A stretch of 64,000 nucleotides of DNA from contig NZ_LRXL01000012.1 in the NCBI RefSeq assembly GCF_001637325.1, forward strand, positions 1 through 64,000. The letters are read 5' to 3'. The stretch is from Cochleicola gelatinilyticus. GTDB lineage: Bacteria; Bacteroidota; Bacteroidia; Flavobacteriales; Flavobacteriaceae. The stretch's first letter is position 1; every line of letters begins with the position of its first letter. The position numbers and the translations under genes are program-made. This document shows positions 17,065-26,733 of the stretch, piece by piece. The notes under the pieces are model-generated. The model did not search any database and was not told the DNA's origin. It was given only the letters and a program-made list of their open reading frames with translations.

Positions 17065-17497
17065 AATAAGATATTTTTAGTGTGTCTGAAAAAGCTAACT
17101 AAATGTTAGAAATTTTTGAATTTTCAAATTTATCTAACCCTCTACGATATCACAACATTTTGTTTATAAAGAAAGGTTAAGAATTTCCTTTATCAACTGT
17201 AAAGGCTAAAGCTTACTTTTAACGTTAACAGAAGGACTATAGTTTTATACATGTAAGATAGTATATGCTCCATTGGACGCAGTGGAACCTTAAAACATCA
17301 TTTATTGACACTACATTTTGTTAACTGTAAAATATAAATCTTACTACGCGACCCAAATAATAAATATAACATTCACATTATGCATACCAATATATGCAGG
17401 TGTATGTTTAAAATGCTAAAGTTATCAGAAATCTAGAGAGCTATTTTCTTATAACTTTTCATATTCGTAAATTTATAGAAAACAGAAAATTCTCTCC
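17065..17497. other. intergenic region between divergent genes
   Basis: 433 bases between divergently transcribed DUF2490 and hydrolase genes. It must contain both promoters, but I see no convincing TTTG/TAnnTTTG pair, repeat or hairpin. Confidence 0.5.
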
Positions 17498-18499
17498 ATG
17501 AAAAAAATCGGAATACTTTTATTCGCTCTTCTATGCACGCATCAGACCATTAAAGCACAAACAGATTCGTTACAATGGCTCGATATTCAACTTTCTAATT
17601 ATACCTATCCTTATCCGGTATCTACTATCGAAATATCCGTCCAAGAACAAACACTAACCATGGCTTATATGGATGTTAAACCAGATAATTATAACGGAAA
17701 AAATGTGGTTTTACTTCATGGAAAGAATTTTAATGGTGCGTATTGGGAAACAACAATCGCCAGTTTAACCAAAGAAGGATTTCGGGTAATCGTCCCAGAC
17801 CAAATTGGTTTTGGAAAATCTGAAAAACCAAAACACTTCCATTACACCTTTCAACAACTTGCTCAAAACACCAAAAAAGTTCTTGATACGCTAAACATTA
17901 CAAAAACTGCTATTTTAGGACATTCAATGGGCGGAATGCTTGCTACTCGCTTTGCATTAATGTATCCAGAAGTGACCGAAAAACTCATACTTGAAAATCC
18001 TATCGGTCTCGAAGACTGGAAATTAAAAGTTCCTTATAAACCAGTAGAATGGTGGTACAAAAATGAACTTAAGAAAAATTATGAAAGCATTAAAAATTAC
18101 CAATTAGAGAATTATTACGACAACAGCTGGAAGCCCGAATACGATCAATGGGTAAATTTACTGGCGGGGTGGACACTCAACTCATCGTACGAAACCATCG
18201 CCTGGAATGCAGCACTTACTTACGACATGATCTTTACGCAACCCGTAGTATATGAATTTAAGAATATCACTTCGCCCACACTTCTCATTATAGGTACTAG
18301 GGATCGAACTGCCCTTGGAAAACCTTTAGTTTCAGAAGAAGTGAGAAAAACAATGGGACTTTACAGCCAATTAGGTAAAACAACAAAAGAACGAATTCCC
18401 AATGCAAAACTAGTAGAAATTGAAAACACCGGACATTTACCTCACATTGAAAGTTTTGATCAATTTATTAAACCGTTAATTCTGTTTTTAAAAGAATAA
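17498..18499 (+). CDS. secreted alpha/beta hydrolase
   Basis: 333 residues with signal peptide MKKIGILLFALLCTHQTIKAQ, so probably periplasmic. Alpha/beta-hydrolase core: oxyanion HG in VVLLHGKNF, PDQIGFGKSEKP, nucleophile elbow GHSMGG (Ser about residue 145), acid in IIGTRDRTA, and histidine in NTGHLPHIE. All triad positions are present. A cap of about 80 residues lies between nucleophile and acid. The sequence type is that of epoxide-hydrolase/haloalkane-dehalogenase-like esterases; the substrate cannot be read. Convergent with the regulator gene that follows, so not part of the glyoxylate operon. Confidence 0.8.
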   Translation: MKKIGILLFALLCTHQTIKAQTDSLQWLDIQLSNYTYPYPVSTIEISVQEQTLTMAYMDVKPDNYNGKNVVLLHGKNFNGAYWETTIASLTKEGFRVIVPDQIGFGKSEKPKHFHYTFQQLAQNTKKVLDTLNITKTAILGHSMGGMLATRFALMYPEVTEKLILENPIGLEDWKLKVPYKPVEWWYKNELKKNYESIKNYQLENYYDNSWKPEYDQWVNLLAGWTLNSSYETIAWNAALTYDMIFTQPVVYEFKNITSPTLLIIGTRDRTALGKPLVSEEVRKTMGLYSQLGKTTKERIPNAKLVEIENTGHLPHIESFDQFIKPLILFLKE

Positions 18500-18556
18500 T
18501 AATGCACATTAAATTAAATGTAGAAAACCCTTATTAAAGCTTCCATTAAAGATGGT

Positions 18557-20035
18557 TTAACCATTATATTTTTCATTTAATTCCGCTACGATTGTTTCAA
18601 TTTTTTTGTTCTTTGCGGCTTTGTTCAAAGCGATCGGAGGGGCTTGCCGTACTTCACAGTCCTCTATCGAACAACGTTCACACGTAACTCCAACATTTCG
18701 AACGGGAATGGTAGGGTCTTTTAAAAAAGCTATTTTACGCTGCAATTGCTTATTTATAAGTAGCCCTACGCTAATACTTCGATATTGACCTTCTTTAAAA
18801 GGGTCTTTAGTGGCAGAAGACAATACCAGATACTTCACTCCTTCATTTTTATAGTTTGAAATTTGAATATCAAACTCATGTTCTTTTTCACTTAAACTAA
18901 TATCCTCTAAAACCTGTAAAGAAACCCATCTTCTGCAATAATGCTCATTTGTTTCATTAGCATGAGGTGCATGTTGATGAGATAAATGAAGTTCTTTGTT
19001 AAGGTAAAATTTATTTGTATGTGACCTATGAGTGAATCGTAAAAAAAATAAATTCTGAATATTAAATTCCTTCGGAAGCACATTCGTTAACCGCTGATAA
19101 AATGACTCGGGTGAAGCATTAAACTTTTGGATCGCACTTAAAAATAGTGAGGAATCAAAGGTTTTATTTTCAAAAAAACGTGTCATTTCTGAAGTGATCT
19201 TTTTCTTCGGAAGAAGTAGTGCCCCCGCAAAATAAGAAGCATAGAAGTTGGTTAATACTTGATCGAAAGATTCAAATTTTATCCACGGAAATGTATAGAG
19301 TCGGTCCTTAAAATCTAAAAAATTACAAGCGAGTTCTTTCGCATATATAAATGTTCTTTGCGCTTCATCAATTTCTTCAGCGAGCAATAGTGTTTTGGTT
19401 TTGGGAACAAACATAGAGCGTAATGTTCCTAAAGCTTCGTATTTACTTAATTCATCATTTTTAATTTCATAGTTATATTCTTCGATAAGTATTTCTTCGA
19501 GATCCTTAGACGAAATTTTGTTCTTTAAATCAATTTGATATGCTTCAGAAAATTTTAAAACTTGCGCTTCTAAATCATCAAAATAATTATTGTTAGCCTC
19601 TTGAAAGGAACGCACCGATGCTAAGAAAAAGTTTTCTCTACTAAAATTATAATGCTGTGCAATTTCAATTATGGTGCTTATAAAAGCAGTTACTTTTGCT
19701 GGAGCATTCGCTACGATATCGATTAAAGTACTTTCTTTTATTCCGAAGAGCTCTAACGGAATTTCTTTTAAAACCTTCGAACGTAATAAATCCCCAATTG
19801 GTGCTAAGTTTTTATCAAGTTTCAAAGAAACCATCTGGTCGTAAGGAACATCAAGTTTTTCAGAAAGAATAGAAATTTTATCGGGTTTAGGATATTTTTT
19901 TCCATTCTCGATTTCATTTAAATACGACTTCGATAATCCCGAAAGTTTCGATAAACCAAACAACGATAAATTCTTCTCAGTTCGTATCTGCTTTAGCTTT
20001 AAGCCAAAAATAAGTTTAATATAATCTTCTTCCAT
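18557..20035 (-). CDS. XRE/ScfR-like regulator of short-chain fatty acid metabolism
   Basis: 492 residues: N-terminal Cro/CI helix-turn-helix (about 8-65, GLSKLSGLSKSYLNEIENG), a long middle region, an IrrE-like domain (about 215-300) and a C-terminal DUF2083-type domain with CERCSIEDCEVR near the end (three conserved cysteines). This is the architecture of RamB, PrpR and ScfR, which sense acyl-CoA or acetate status and control isocitrate lyase and malate synthase. The zinc-protease motif HExxH is replaced by YAKELACNF, so it is a sensor rather than a protease. Divergent from aceB with only 126 bases between, containing a palindrome; it probably controls aceBA and itself. Confidence 0.85.
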   Translation of the reverse strand: MEEDYIKLIFGLKLKQIRTEKNLSLFGLSKLSGLSKSYLNEIENGKKYPKPDKISILSEKLDVPYDQMVSLKLDKNLAPIGDLLRSKVLKEIPLELFGIKESTLIDIVANAPAKVTAFISTIIEIAQHYNFSRENFFLASVRSFQEANNNYFDDLEAQVLKFSEAYQIDLKNKISSKDLEEILIEEYNYEIKNDELSKYEALGTLRSMFVPKTKTLLLAEEIDEAQRTFIYAKELACNFLDFKDRLYTFPWIKFESFDQVLTNFYASYFAGALLLPKKKITSEMTRFFENKTFDSSLFLSAIQKFNASPESFYQRLTNVLPKEFNIQNLFFLRFTHRSHTNKFYLNKELHLSHQHAPHANETNEHYCRRWVSLQVLEDISLSEKEHEFDIQISNYKNEGVKYLVLSSATKDPFKEGQYRSISVGLLINKQLQRKIAFLKDPTIPVRNVGVTCERCSIEDCEVRQAPPIALNKAAKNKKIETIVAELNEKYNG

Positions 20036-20074
20036 AAAAACAAATATACGGCTTTTAGTGAACTTCTATATTTT

Positions 20075-20104
20075 GCGAATTTAATTTTTTAGCGAACGTT
20101 CGCT
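20075..20104. promoter_or_regulatory. candidate operator between regulator and aceB
   Basis: Perfect 14-bp palindrome AGCGAACGTTCGCT at 20091-20104, with another GCGAA half-site at 20075-20079, 17 bases upstream of the GCGAA in the palindrome. It lies next to the candidate aceB promoter. RamB of actinobacteria binds paired TTTGC-type half-sites, and GCGAA/TTCGC is similar in kind. The regulator binding it is inferred from the divergent layout. Confidence 0.55.
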
Positions 20105-20126
20105 TGTTTTTATAAAAAGTTTGTCC

Positions 20127-20134
20127 TAATATTG
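20127..20134 (+). promoter_or_regulatory. possible aceB promoter -7 box
   Basis: TAATATTG, one mismatch from the Bacteroidota -7 consensus TAnnTTTG, 28 bases before the aceB ATG. A CTTG about 20 bases upstream (20103-20106), touching the palindrome, could be the -33 element; repressor binding there would block the promoter. Confidence 0.4.
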
Positions 20135-20161
20135 CAGTGTATTATTTAACAACATCTCAAT

Positions 20162-21757
20162 ATGTCTTTATTATTAAATCAACACACCTTAAGTTTTAGC
20201 AATGATGTTACTAACTATCACAGCGATTTACTTACCGATGAAGCGCTAGATTTTATTACAGCACTCCACGAAAATTTTAATAAGTCCCGATTAAACCTAT
20301 TAGAAAACCGCGTACAACAACAATGTCTTTTCGATGCTGGTGAGAAACCAGAATTTCCAGAAGCAACAAAAACGATTAGAGATCAAGAATGGACAGCAGC
20401 AACAATCCCTCATGATCTATTGGACCGTCGTGTAGAAATTACAGGTCCGACCGACAGAAAAATGATGATCAATGCACTCAATTCTGGGGCAAAAACATTT
20501 ATGGCCGATTTAGAAGATAGCACGGCACCGACGTGGAAAAATGTTATTCAAGGACAAATTAACTTGAGAGATGCCGTAAATAGAACCATTTCTTTTACCC
20601 ATCCAATAAAAAAGAAAAAATACACGCTAAATAAACACATAGCTACTTTACTAGTTCGACCTAGAGGGTGGCATTTAAATGAAAAACATATTCTCGTTAA
20701 CAATGAAGAAGTATCTGCCTCTCTAGTAGATTTTGGTCTTTACTTCTTTACCAATGTTCAACAATTAATCGAAAATAAATCAGGTGCTTATTTCTACCTT
20801 CCTAAACTCGAGCACTATTTAGAAGCTAGACTATGGAATGAAGTATTTTTATTTGCCGAAGAGTATCTAAAGGTACCAAAGAACACTATTAAATGTACGG
20901 CGCTAGTAGAAACAATTACAGCGAGTCATCAATTAGATGAACTAATTTACGAGCTAAAAGATTATATCGTTGGTTTAAATTGTGGTCGCTGGGATTATAT
21001 CTTTTCCTACATAAAGAAATTCAGAAACCAGCCCGGATTTATTGTGCCAAACAGAGACCAGGTGACAATGACCTCCCCTTTTATGGATGCGTATTCGAAG
21101 CTGGTAATTCAACGTTGCCACAAACGCGGTATTCATGCAATTGGTGGAATGGCAGCACAAATTCCAATTAAGAATAATAAAACGGCAAACGATGCTGCAC
21201 TCGAAAAAGTAAGGGCAGATAAAGAGCGTGAAGTTAAAAACGGACATGACGGCACGTGGGTAGCACATCCAGATCTAGTAGCTATTGCACTATCTGAATT
21301 CGACAAACACATGCCCACTGCAAATCAAATAGAAAGAACTTGTGATAAAGTAGTTATTTCTGAAGCAGATCTAATAGAAATTCCTAATGGTACCGTAACC
21401 GAAGAAGGCATAAGAAAGAATATAAATGTTGGCGTATTATATACTGAAGCTTGGCTACGAGGACACGGCGCGGTCGCTCTATACAACCTTATGGAAGATG
21501 CAGCAACAGCAGAAATATCAAGAACACAACTGTGGCATTGGTTAAAAAATAAAGTATGCCTAGAAGATGGTCGCCTATTTACGATAGATTTATACAAGGA
21601 AATTTTCGATGATGAGATAGAAAAATTAATCATTGAATACGGGAAAGGTGGCATAAAAAACACGAAACTTAAACTCGCAACCGAACTTTTCGACACGCTT
21701 GTTACTTCAGAAAAATTTGAGGAGTTTCTAACCCTTCCTGCCTATAAACATATTTAA
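20162..21757 (+). CDS. aceB: malate synthase A
   Basis: 531 residues, the usual length of malate synthase A. It condenses glyoxylate with acetyl-CoA to malate, the second step of the glyoxylate shunt, in the cytoplasm. Family signatures: WTAATIPHDLLDRRVEITGP (about 80-100), FMADLEDSTAPTW, LLVRPRGWHL, GLNCGRWDYIFSYIKKF (acidic and Arg active-site region) and GTWVAHPDL, with a C-terminal helical domain. The ATG at 20162 is the only good start. First gene of the aceB-aceA pair, 127 bases before aceA. Confidence 0.97.
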   Translation: MSLLLNQHTLSFSNDVTNYHSDLLTDEALDFITALHENFNKSRLNLLENRVQQQCLFDAGEKPEFPEATKTIRDQEWTAATIPHDLLDRRVEITGPTDRKMMINALNSGAKTFMADLEDSTAPTWKNVIQGQINLRDAVNRTISFTHPIKKKKYTLNKHIATLLVRPRGWHLNEKHILVNNEEVSASLVDFGLYFFTNVQQLIENKSGAYFYLPKLEHYLEARLWNEVFLFAEEYLKVPKNTIKCTALVETITASHQLDELIYELKDYIVGLNCGRWDYIFSYIKKFRNQPGFIVPNRDQVTMTSPFMDAYSKLVIQRCHKRGIHAIGGMAAQIPIKNNKTANDAALEKVRADKEREVKNGHDGTWVAHPDLVAIALSEFDKHMPTANQIERTCDKVVISEADLIEIPNGTVTEEGIRKNINVGVLYTEAWLRGHGAVALYNLMEDAATAEISRTQLWHWLKNKVCLEDGRLFTIDLYKEIFDDEIEKLIIEYGKGGIKNTKLKLATELFDTLVTSEKFEEFLTLPAYKHI

Positions 21758-21884
21758 ATAATTCATTTAAAATACATCGATTATAAACCTCGGTTTTTTT
21801 CCGAAGCAGGCTCTTTATATCCAAATTCAAAACATTCATTCACACACGAATAATCTTAAATAACCATAATCTCAATTTAGTATC

Positions 21885-23492
21885 ATGACAAATTATAATT
21901 CAGCTTTAGACGTAGTTCGTAAATTAAAAGCCAAGCACGGTAGTACCTGGGCAACGATTAGCCCAGGAAACACAGCACGTATGGTAGTTCAAAACCGATT
22001 TAAAACGGGATTAGATATCGCCAAATATACTGCAGGTATCATGCGCAAAGACATGGCAGAGTATGACAAAGACCCTAAGAATTACACACAATCGTTAGGT
22101 TGTTGGCATGGGTTTGTCGCCCAGCAAAAAATGATCGCTGTAAAAAAACACCACGGCACTACAAACAAAAAGTATTTGTATCTATCGGGATGGATGGTTG
22201 CGGCCCTTCGCTCAGAATTAGGTCCCTTACCAGACCAGTCTATGCACGAAAAAACAGCGGTACCAAAACTCATTGAAGAAATCTATACCTTTTTACGTCA
22301 AGCAGATGCGGTTGAATTAAACGATCTTTTTCGTCGTTTGGATGCAGGAGAAGATGTACAAGCCGCAATAGACAACTTCGAAACACATGTAGTTCCAATT
22401 ATAGCAGACATCGATGCAGGCTTCGGTAACGAAGAAGCTACCTATTTACTCGCAAAAAAAATGATCGAAGCAGGTGCTTGTGCCCTTCAAATTGAAAATC
22501 AAGTATCCGATGCAAAACAATGCGGTCATCAAGATGGTAAAGTAACTGTTCCTCATGAAGATTACATCGCTAAATTAAATGCCTTACGGTACGCGTTTTT
22601 AGAATTGGGAATCGATGAAGGAATTATAGTTGCCAGAACAGACTCTGAAGGTGCTGGTCTCACTCAAAAATTACCCGTTAGTCAAGAACAGGGAGATCTT
22701 GCTTCAAAATACTTGGCCTTTATTGAAGCAGAAGAAATTACGGTCGAGGATGCTAAAGAAGATGATGTTTTATTAAAAAGAGATGGAAAATTAGTGCGCC
22801 CAGTACGTTTGGCTAATGGACTGTACAAATTCAAAGAGGGCTCTAATATAGATAGAGTAGTACTAGATTGTATTACCAGTCTTCAAAATGGAGCCGATCT
22901 TTTGTGGATCGAAACGCCTACACCTAATGTGCAACAAATAGCTCATATGGTAAACAGAGTAAGAGAAGTGGAGCCTAGTGCTAAATTAGTGTACAACAAT
23001 TCGCCTTCATTTAACTGGACTTTAAATTTCCGCAATCAGGCCTATCAGGAAATGTTAGTGTCGGGTAAAGATGTATCGATCTATAATGAAAATAGTTTAA
23101 TGGACGCCACCTACGACGGATCTGAACTTTGTAAACTGGCGGATCATAAAATTAAAACCTTCCAAATGGATGGGGCTATGGAAGCAGGAATTTTTCACCA
23201 CTTAATCACATTGCCTACCTATCATACCACCGCACTACATATGAATGACCTTACTGAAGGCTATTTTGGAGAAGATGGTATGTTGGCCTATGTAAAAGGA
23301 GTTCAAAGACAGGAGATTCGTAAAGGTGTCGCTTGTGTAAAGCACCAACGCATGGCAGGATCAGACCTTGGAGATGATCACAAAACTTTTTACGCAGGAG
23401 ATAAAGCTCTTAAAGCTGGAGGAGAAAATAATACGAGCAATCAGTTTGAAACGAACAAAAAAGTAACCAGTCCGGAACCAATGCTCAATTAA
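21885..23492 (+). CDS. aceA: isocitrate lyase
   Basis: 535 residues. It cleaves isocitrate to glyoxylate and succinate. The active-site loop reads KQCGHQDGK rather than the KKCGH of the Escherichia coli enzyme, and the chain is about 100 residues longer; both are traits of the subfamily best known from Pseudomonas aeruginosa (about 531 residues). Other signatures: IADIDAGFGN, CALQIENQVSD, IIVARTDSEGAGL, LLWIETPTPN, NNSPSFNW. Downstream of aceB and followed by a hairpin terminator, so the two form the shunt operon. Control by the adjacent ScfR-like regulator is inferred. Confidence 0.97.
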   Translation: MTNYNSALDVVRKLKAKHGSTWATISPGNTARMVVQNRFKTGLDIAKYTAGIMRKDMAEYDKDPKNYTQSLGCWHGFVAQQKMIAVKKHHGTTNKKYLYLSGWMVAALRSELGPLPDQSMHEKTAVPKLIEEIYTFLRQADAVELNDLFRRLDAGEDVQAAIDNFETHVVPIIADIDAGFGNEEATYLLAKKMIEAGACALQIENQVSDAKQCGHQDGKVTVPHEDYIAKLNALRYAFLELGIDEGIIVARTDSEGAGLTQKLPVSQEQGDLASKYLAFIEAEEITVEDAKEDDVLLKRDGKLVRPVRLANGLYKFKEGSNIDRVVLDCITSLQNGADLLWIETPTPNVQQIAHMVNRVREVEPSAKLVYNNSPSFNWTLNFRNQAYQEMLVSGKDVSIYNENSLMDATYDGSELCKLADHKIKTFQMDGAMEAGIFHHLITLPTYHTTALHMNDLTEGYFGEDGMLAYVKGVQRQEIRKGVACVKHQRMAGSDLGDDHKTFYAGDKALKAGGENNTSNQFETNKKVTSPEPMLN

Positions 23493-23514
23493 TACGGTAA
23501 ATTATTTTTTATGG

Positions 23515-23548
23515 AAAAAAGGCGGTCTTAAACAGTATCGCCTTTTTT
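23515..23548 (+). terminator. terminator after aceA
   Basis: Inverted repeat AAAAAAGGCG (23515-23524) / CGCCTTTTTT (23539-23548) with a 14-base loop and a T-run, directly behind the aceA stop codon. Confidence 0.85.
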
Positions 23549-23626
23549 AAGTAAAATAAACAATAAAGCGTTTCAGAAGTAATACTTTTGAATATAAAAT
23601 CCCAGAACATTAGAAACAGCACTCTT

Positions 23627-24802
23627 ATGAAGCGAAGAAAATTACTCATGATTCCTGGTCCTATCGAATTTGAACCAGACGTTTTACAAGCCATGGCAAC
23701 ACCTACTCCAAGCCACGTAGCTCCCAACTTTATTGAAGTTTTTGGAAACAGTCTTGAGCTAATGAAAAAAGTATGGATGGCCCCAACAGGGCAGCCCTTT
23801 ATCGTAGCAGGAAGTGGGACGTTGGCAATGGATATGGCAGCAGCCAATCTCATAGAAAAAGGGGATGACGCTTTGGTTATTTCTACCGGATATTTCGGAG
23901 ATCGATTTAAAGATATTTTAGAACGGTACGGAGCAAATACGACACTATTAAAAGCAACAATCGGAGATGTTGTTTCTCTGGAAACCATCGAACAGGAGCT
24001 TCAAAAAAAACAATACAAAGTAGTTGCATTTACACATGTTGACACCTCTACAGGGGTATTGGTAGCTCCAGAACCTATTTCAAAATTAGCTAAAAAATAC
24101 AATGCATTAAGCATTTTAGATGGGGTATGCTCCGTAGCTGGTGAAATAATTAAACAGGAAGATTGGGGAGTAGATGTCGTTTTAACAGGATCTCAAAAAG
24201 CCATTGGTGTACCACCCGGTTTGGCATTATTAGTAGCGTCTCAAAAAGCAATGAACGCGTGGAAGGATCGAAAATCTCCTGTTGGTAATTATTATGCAGA
24301 TTGGAATAACTGGCTTCCTATAATGACTGCGTACAAAAAAAGACAGCCTTCCTATTTTGGGACTCCCCCAGTTAATTTAATTGTAGCACTAGAAGCAAGT
24401 TTAAAAATTATTTGTACTGAAGGTATAACCATACGTGTAAAGAAACATAAAAAGCTAGCGAAAGCATTTCAAGCTGCTATTAATGCATTGAACCTAAAAA
24501 AAATACCTAAAACTGATGCAATTGCTGCCCATACGTTATCCGCAGTGTACTTTCCTGAAGGTATCGATGGGGCGGCAATGCGCGCAAAAATGATAGAGAG
24601 TGATGTGATTATTGCCGGCGGATTACTACCTGAAATAAAATCCACCTATTTTAGAGTTGGTCACATGGGATCGGTTTCGGCAAACGACCTTTTAGCTGTA
24701 CTAGGGGCTTTAGAGCGTGCTTTAGTAGAATTAGGGCATTCGTTCGAGCCCGGAAAAAGTCTACAAGCTTTTCAAAGCACCTATTTACAGCCCAATACTT
24801 AA
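23627..24802 (+). CDS. class V aminotransferase, likely alanine/serine-glyoxylate aminotransferase
   Basis: About 391 residues from the ATG at 23627 (MKRRKLLMIPGPIEF); a TTG at 23588 is less likely. Class V PLP-dependent fold: LMIPGPIEFEPDVL, VAGSGTLAMDMAAANL, THVDTSTGVL, SILDGVCSVAGE, and the PLP lysine in VLTGSQKAIGVPPG. The sequence fits serine- or alanine-glyoxylate aminotransferases, which turn glyoxylate into glycine. Its place right after the glyoxylate shunt genes supports glyoxylate as substrate and suggests removal of surplus glyoxylate. A terminator separates it from aceA, so it has its own transcript. Confidence 0.85.
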   Translation: MKRRKLLMIPGPIEFEPDVLQAMATPTPSHVAPNFIEVFGNSLELMKKVWMAPTGQPFIVAGSGTLAMDMAAANLIEKGDDALVISTGYFGDRFKDILERYGANTTLLKATIGDVVSLETIEQELQKKQYKVVAFTHVDTSTGVLVAPEPISKLAKKYNALSILDGVCSVAGEIIKQEDWGVDVVLTGSQKAIGVPPGLALLVASQKAMNAWKDRKSPVGNYYADWNNWLPIMTAYKKRQPSYFGTPPVNLIVALEASLKIICTEGITIRVKKHKKLAKAFQAAINALNLKKIPKTDAIAAHTLSAVYFPEGIDGAAMRAKMIESDVIIAGGLLPEIKSTYFRVGHMGSVSANDLLAVLGALERALVELGHSFEPGKSLQAFQSTYLQPNT

Positions 24803-24931
24803 AAGTAGTTAATTTCGTCTTTTAATGTATCTTTCTAAACTATCGCAAATTTCAACTACAACAAACTCGGATTTGGCTACATCAAATTTTAAGTTTATAA
24901 TGACCTTTGTAAGACATATAAAACTAACGTT

Positions 24932-25693
24932 ATGTCAAAAACAAAAATCGCATTAGTAACAGGTGGAAGCCGTGGTCTGGGAAGAGACATGGCGCTTTCA
25001 CTCGCTAAAAAAGGCATTGATGTCTTATTTACTTATCATTCTAACACCTCAGCAGCTGACAAGGTGGTCGCTGAAATTGAACAACTAGGGCAACAAGCTA
25101 AGGCCTTTCAATTAGATACTCGTTCTCTTAAAAACTTCGATCCTTTTTTTGAACAAGTCACTTCGTATTTAAACACGACCTACGGAAATCCAAATTTCGA
25201 TTTTCTTATTAACAATGCAGGAACCGGAATTTACCAACCGTTTTTAGAAACGACCGAAGCACAATTCGACGAAATGATGAATATTCATTATAAAGGAGTC
25301 TATTTTTTAACACAAAAAGCTGTTCCTTTTTTACGGGATGCAGGAAGAATTATTAATATTTCATCGGGTCTCGCAAGGTTTTCATTTCCTAATTCTTCTG
25401 CCTATGCTTCTGCAAAAGGAGCAATAGATGTGTTTACACGCTATCTTGCAAAAGAATTAGCCGGCAGAAAAATTACCGCAAATAGTGTGGCTCCCGGTGC
25501 CGTCGGGACCGATTTTGGAGGCGGGGAAAATAAAAACAACGAAACGAAACGAAAAAATGTGGCCAATGGTACTGCCTTAGGAAGAATGGGAGAACCGGAA
25601 GATATTGGAGGCGTAGTCGCTTTTCTATGTACTGCGGAAGCTGGCTGGATCAACGGACAACGTATTGAGATTTCTGGAGGAATTTTTCTTTAA
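24932..25693 (+). CDS. SDR family oxidoreductase
   Basis: 253 residues, a classical short-chain dehydrogenase: cofactor motif TGGSRGLG (about residues 10-17), NNAG at about 93, catalytic Ser in INISSGLARF, YASAK active site, and GPG-like APGAVGTDF. The end INGQRIEISGGIFL is typical of the family. The basic residue after the glycine motif (GGSRGLGR) hints at NADPH. Substrate unknown. The next gene, an AraC-type regulator, begins 13 bases downstream on the same strand, so the pair is likely one unit with self-control. Confidence 0.9.
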   Translation: MSKTKIALVTGGSRGLGRDMALSLAKKGIDVLFTYHSNTSAADKVVAEIEQLGQQAKAFQLDTRSLKNFDPFFEQVTSYLNTTYGNPNFDFLINNAGTGIYQPFLETTEAQFDEMMNIHYKGVYFLTQKAVPFLRDAGRIINISSGLARFSFPNSSAYASAKGAIDVFTRYLAKELAGRKITANSVAPGAVGTDFGGGENKNNETKRKNVANGTALGRMGEPEDIGGVVAFLCTAEAGWINGQRIEISGGIFL

Positions 25694-25705
25694 TGTATAA
25701 ATACC

Positions 25706-26620
25706 ATGACACAACATTCAATTCGTGCTGTAGAAACCATCACAGAGTTTCATCGAATAAGAGGCCTGTCTAGTCCCCTACACCCATTAGTGAGTTTAGT
25801 AGATTACGGGACCACAACCATACTTCCAGAATACATAGGCGAACACTGGAATTTTAGCTTTTATTCTATTGGAATTAAAAGAGATGTTGGAACACTGCGG
25901 TACGGACAACAAAAATATGATTTCGATGAAGGACTTATGTCATTCATTTCTCCCGGACAACTTCTTAGCATCGAACCAAGTCAAAAAGCCAATCGTACCC
26001 CTTCCGGTTGGCTTCTTTTAATTCATCCCGATTTTTTGTGGGGCACGTCACTTTCAAAAAAAATTGAACGATACGATTTCTTTAAATATGCCATTCATGA
26101 AGCCTTGTTCATGTCAGAAAAAGAAGAGCAAGTCATGGAAGGTATTATTCAAAATATTAAAATGGAGATCGAAAAAAACATCGATCATTTTAGTCAGAAT
26201 ATTATTATTGCACACATTGAATTATTACTAAATTATGCAGAACGTTTTTATGAAAGACAATTTATAACTCGTAAAAAAAGTAATCACGAAATACTAACAC
26301 GCCTAGAACAATTACTTACTGAATATTTTGATGGGGATCTCATTTCTGAAGGTGTTCCCACCGTACATGAGATAGCTGAAAAACTGCAACTTACTCCAGA
26401 TTACTTAAGTAGGTTGCTTAAAAATCTTACCGGACAAAACACCCAACAACACATTCACGACAAATTAATTGCAAAGGCAAAAGAGAAACTTTCCACTACC
26501 CACCTTTCTGTAAGTGAAATTGCTTACGAACTAGGATTCGAACATTCACAGTCTTTCAGTAAATTATTTAAAAACAAAGTAAAAGTTTCTCCCTTAAAAT
26601 TTAGAGCCTCTTTCCAATAA
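25706..26620 (+). CDS. AraC family transcriptional regulator
   Basis: 304 residues. N-terminal cupin-like sensing part (about 20-170) and C-terminal double HTH (about 205-300): HEIAEKLQLTPDYLSRLLKNLTGQ and SVSEIAYELGFEHSQSFSKLFKNKVKVSPLKFR, the standard AraC/XylS signature. Of the type often linked to SDR oxidoreductases in Bacteroidota, as here. Effector unknown; it probably controls the neighbouring SDR. Confidence 0.9.
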   Translation: MTQHSIRAVETITEFHRIRGLSSPLHPLVSLVDYGTTTILPEYIGEHWNFSFYSIGIKRDVGTLRYGQQKYDFDEGLMSFISPGQLLSIEPSQKANRTPSGWLLLIHPDFLWGTSLSKKIERYDFFKYAIHEALFMSEKEEQVMEGIIQNIKMEIEKNIDHFSQNIIIAHIELLLNYAERFYERQFITRKKSNHEILTRLEQLLTEYFDGDLISEGVPTVHEIAEKLQLTPDYLSRLLKNLTGQNTQQHIHDKLIAKAKEKLSTTHLSVSEIAYELGFEHSQSFSKLFKNKVKVSPLKFRASFQ

Positions 26621-26733
26621 AAAACCACATACTAAAATTAAGAGGTTTTCAATCAACTTCATTCCCTTTCATTACAAATAGAAATGTTCCTAATTTTACC
26701 ATGTGGTCATGTAATACATCTGTTGCAGAAAAC

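Noticed and set aside
18557-20035. Active IrrE-type metalloprotease
   Set aside because: The HExxH motif is not present at the expected place (YAKELACNF).
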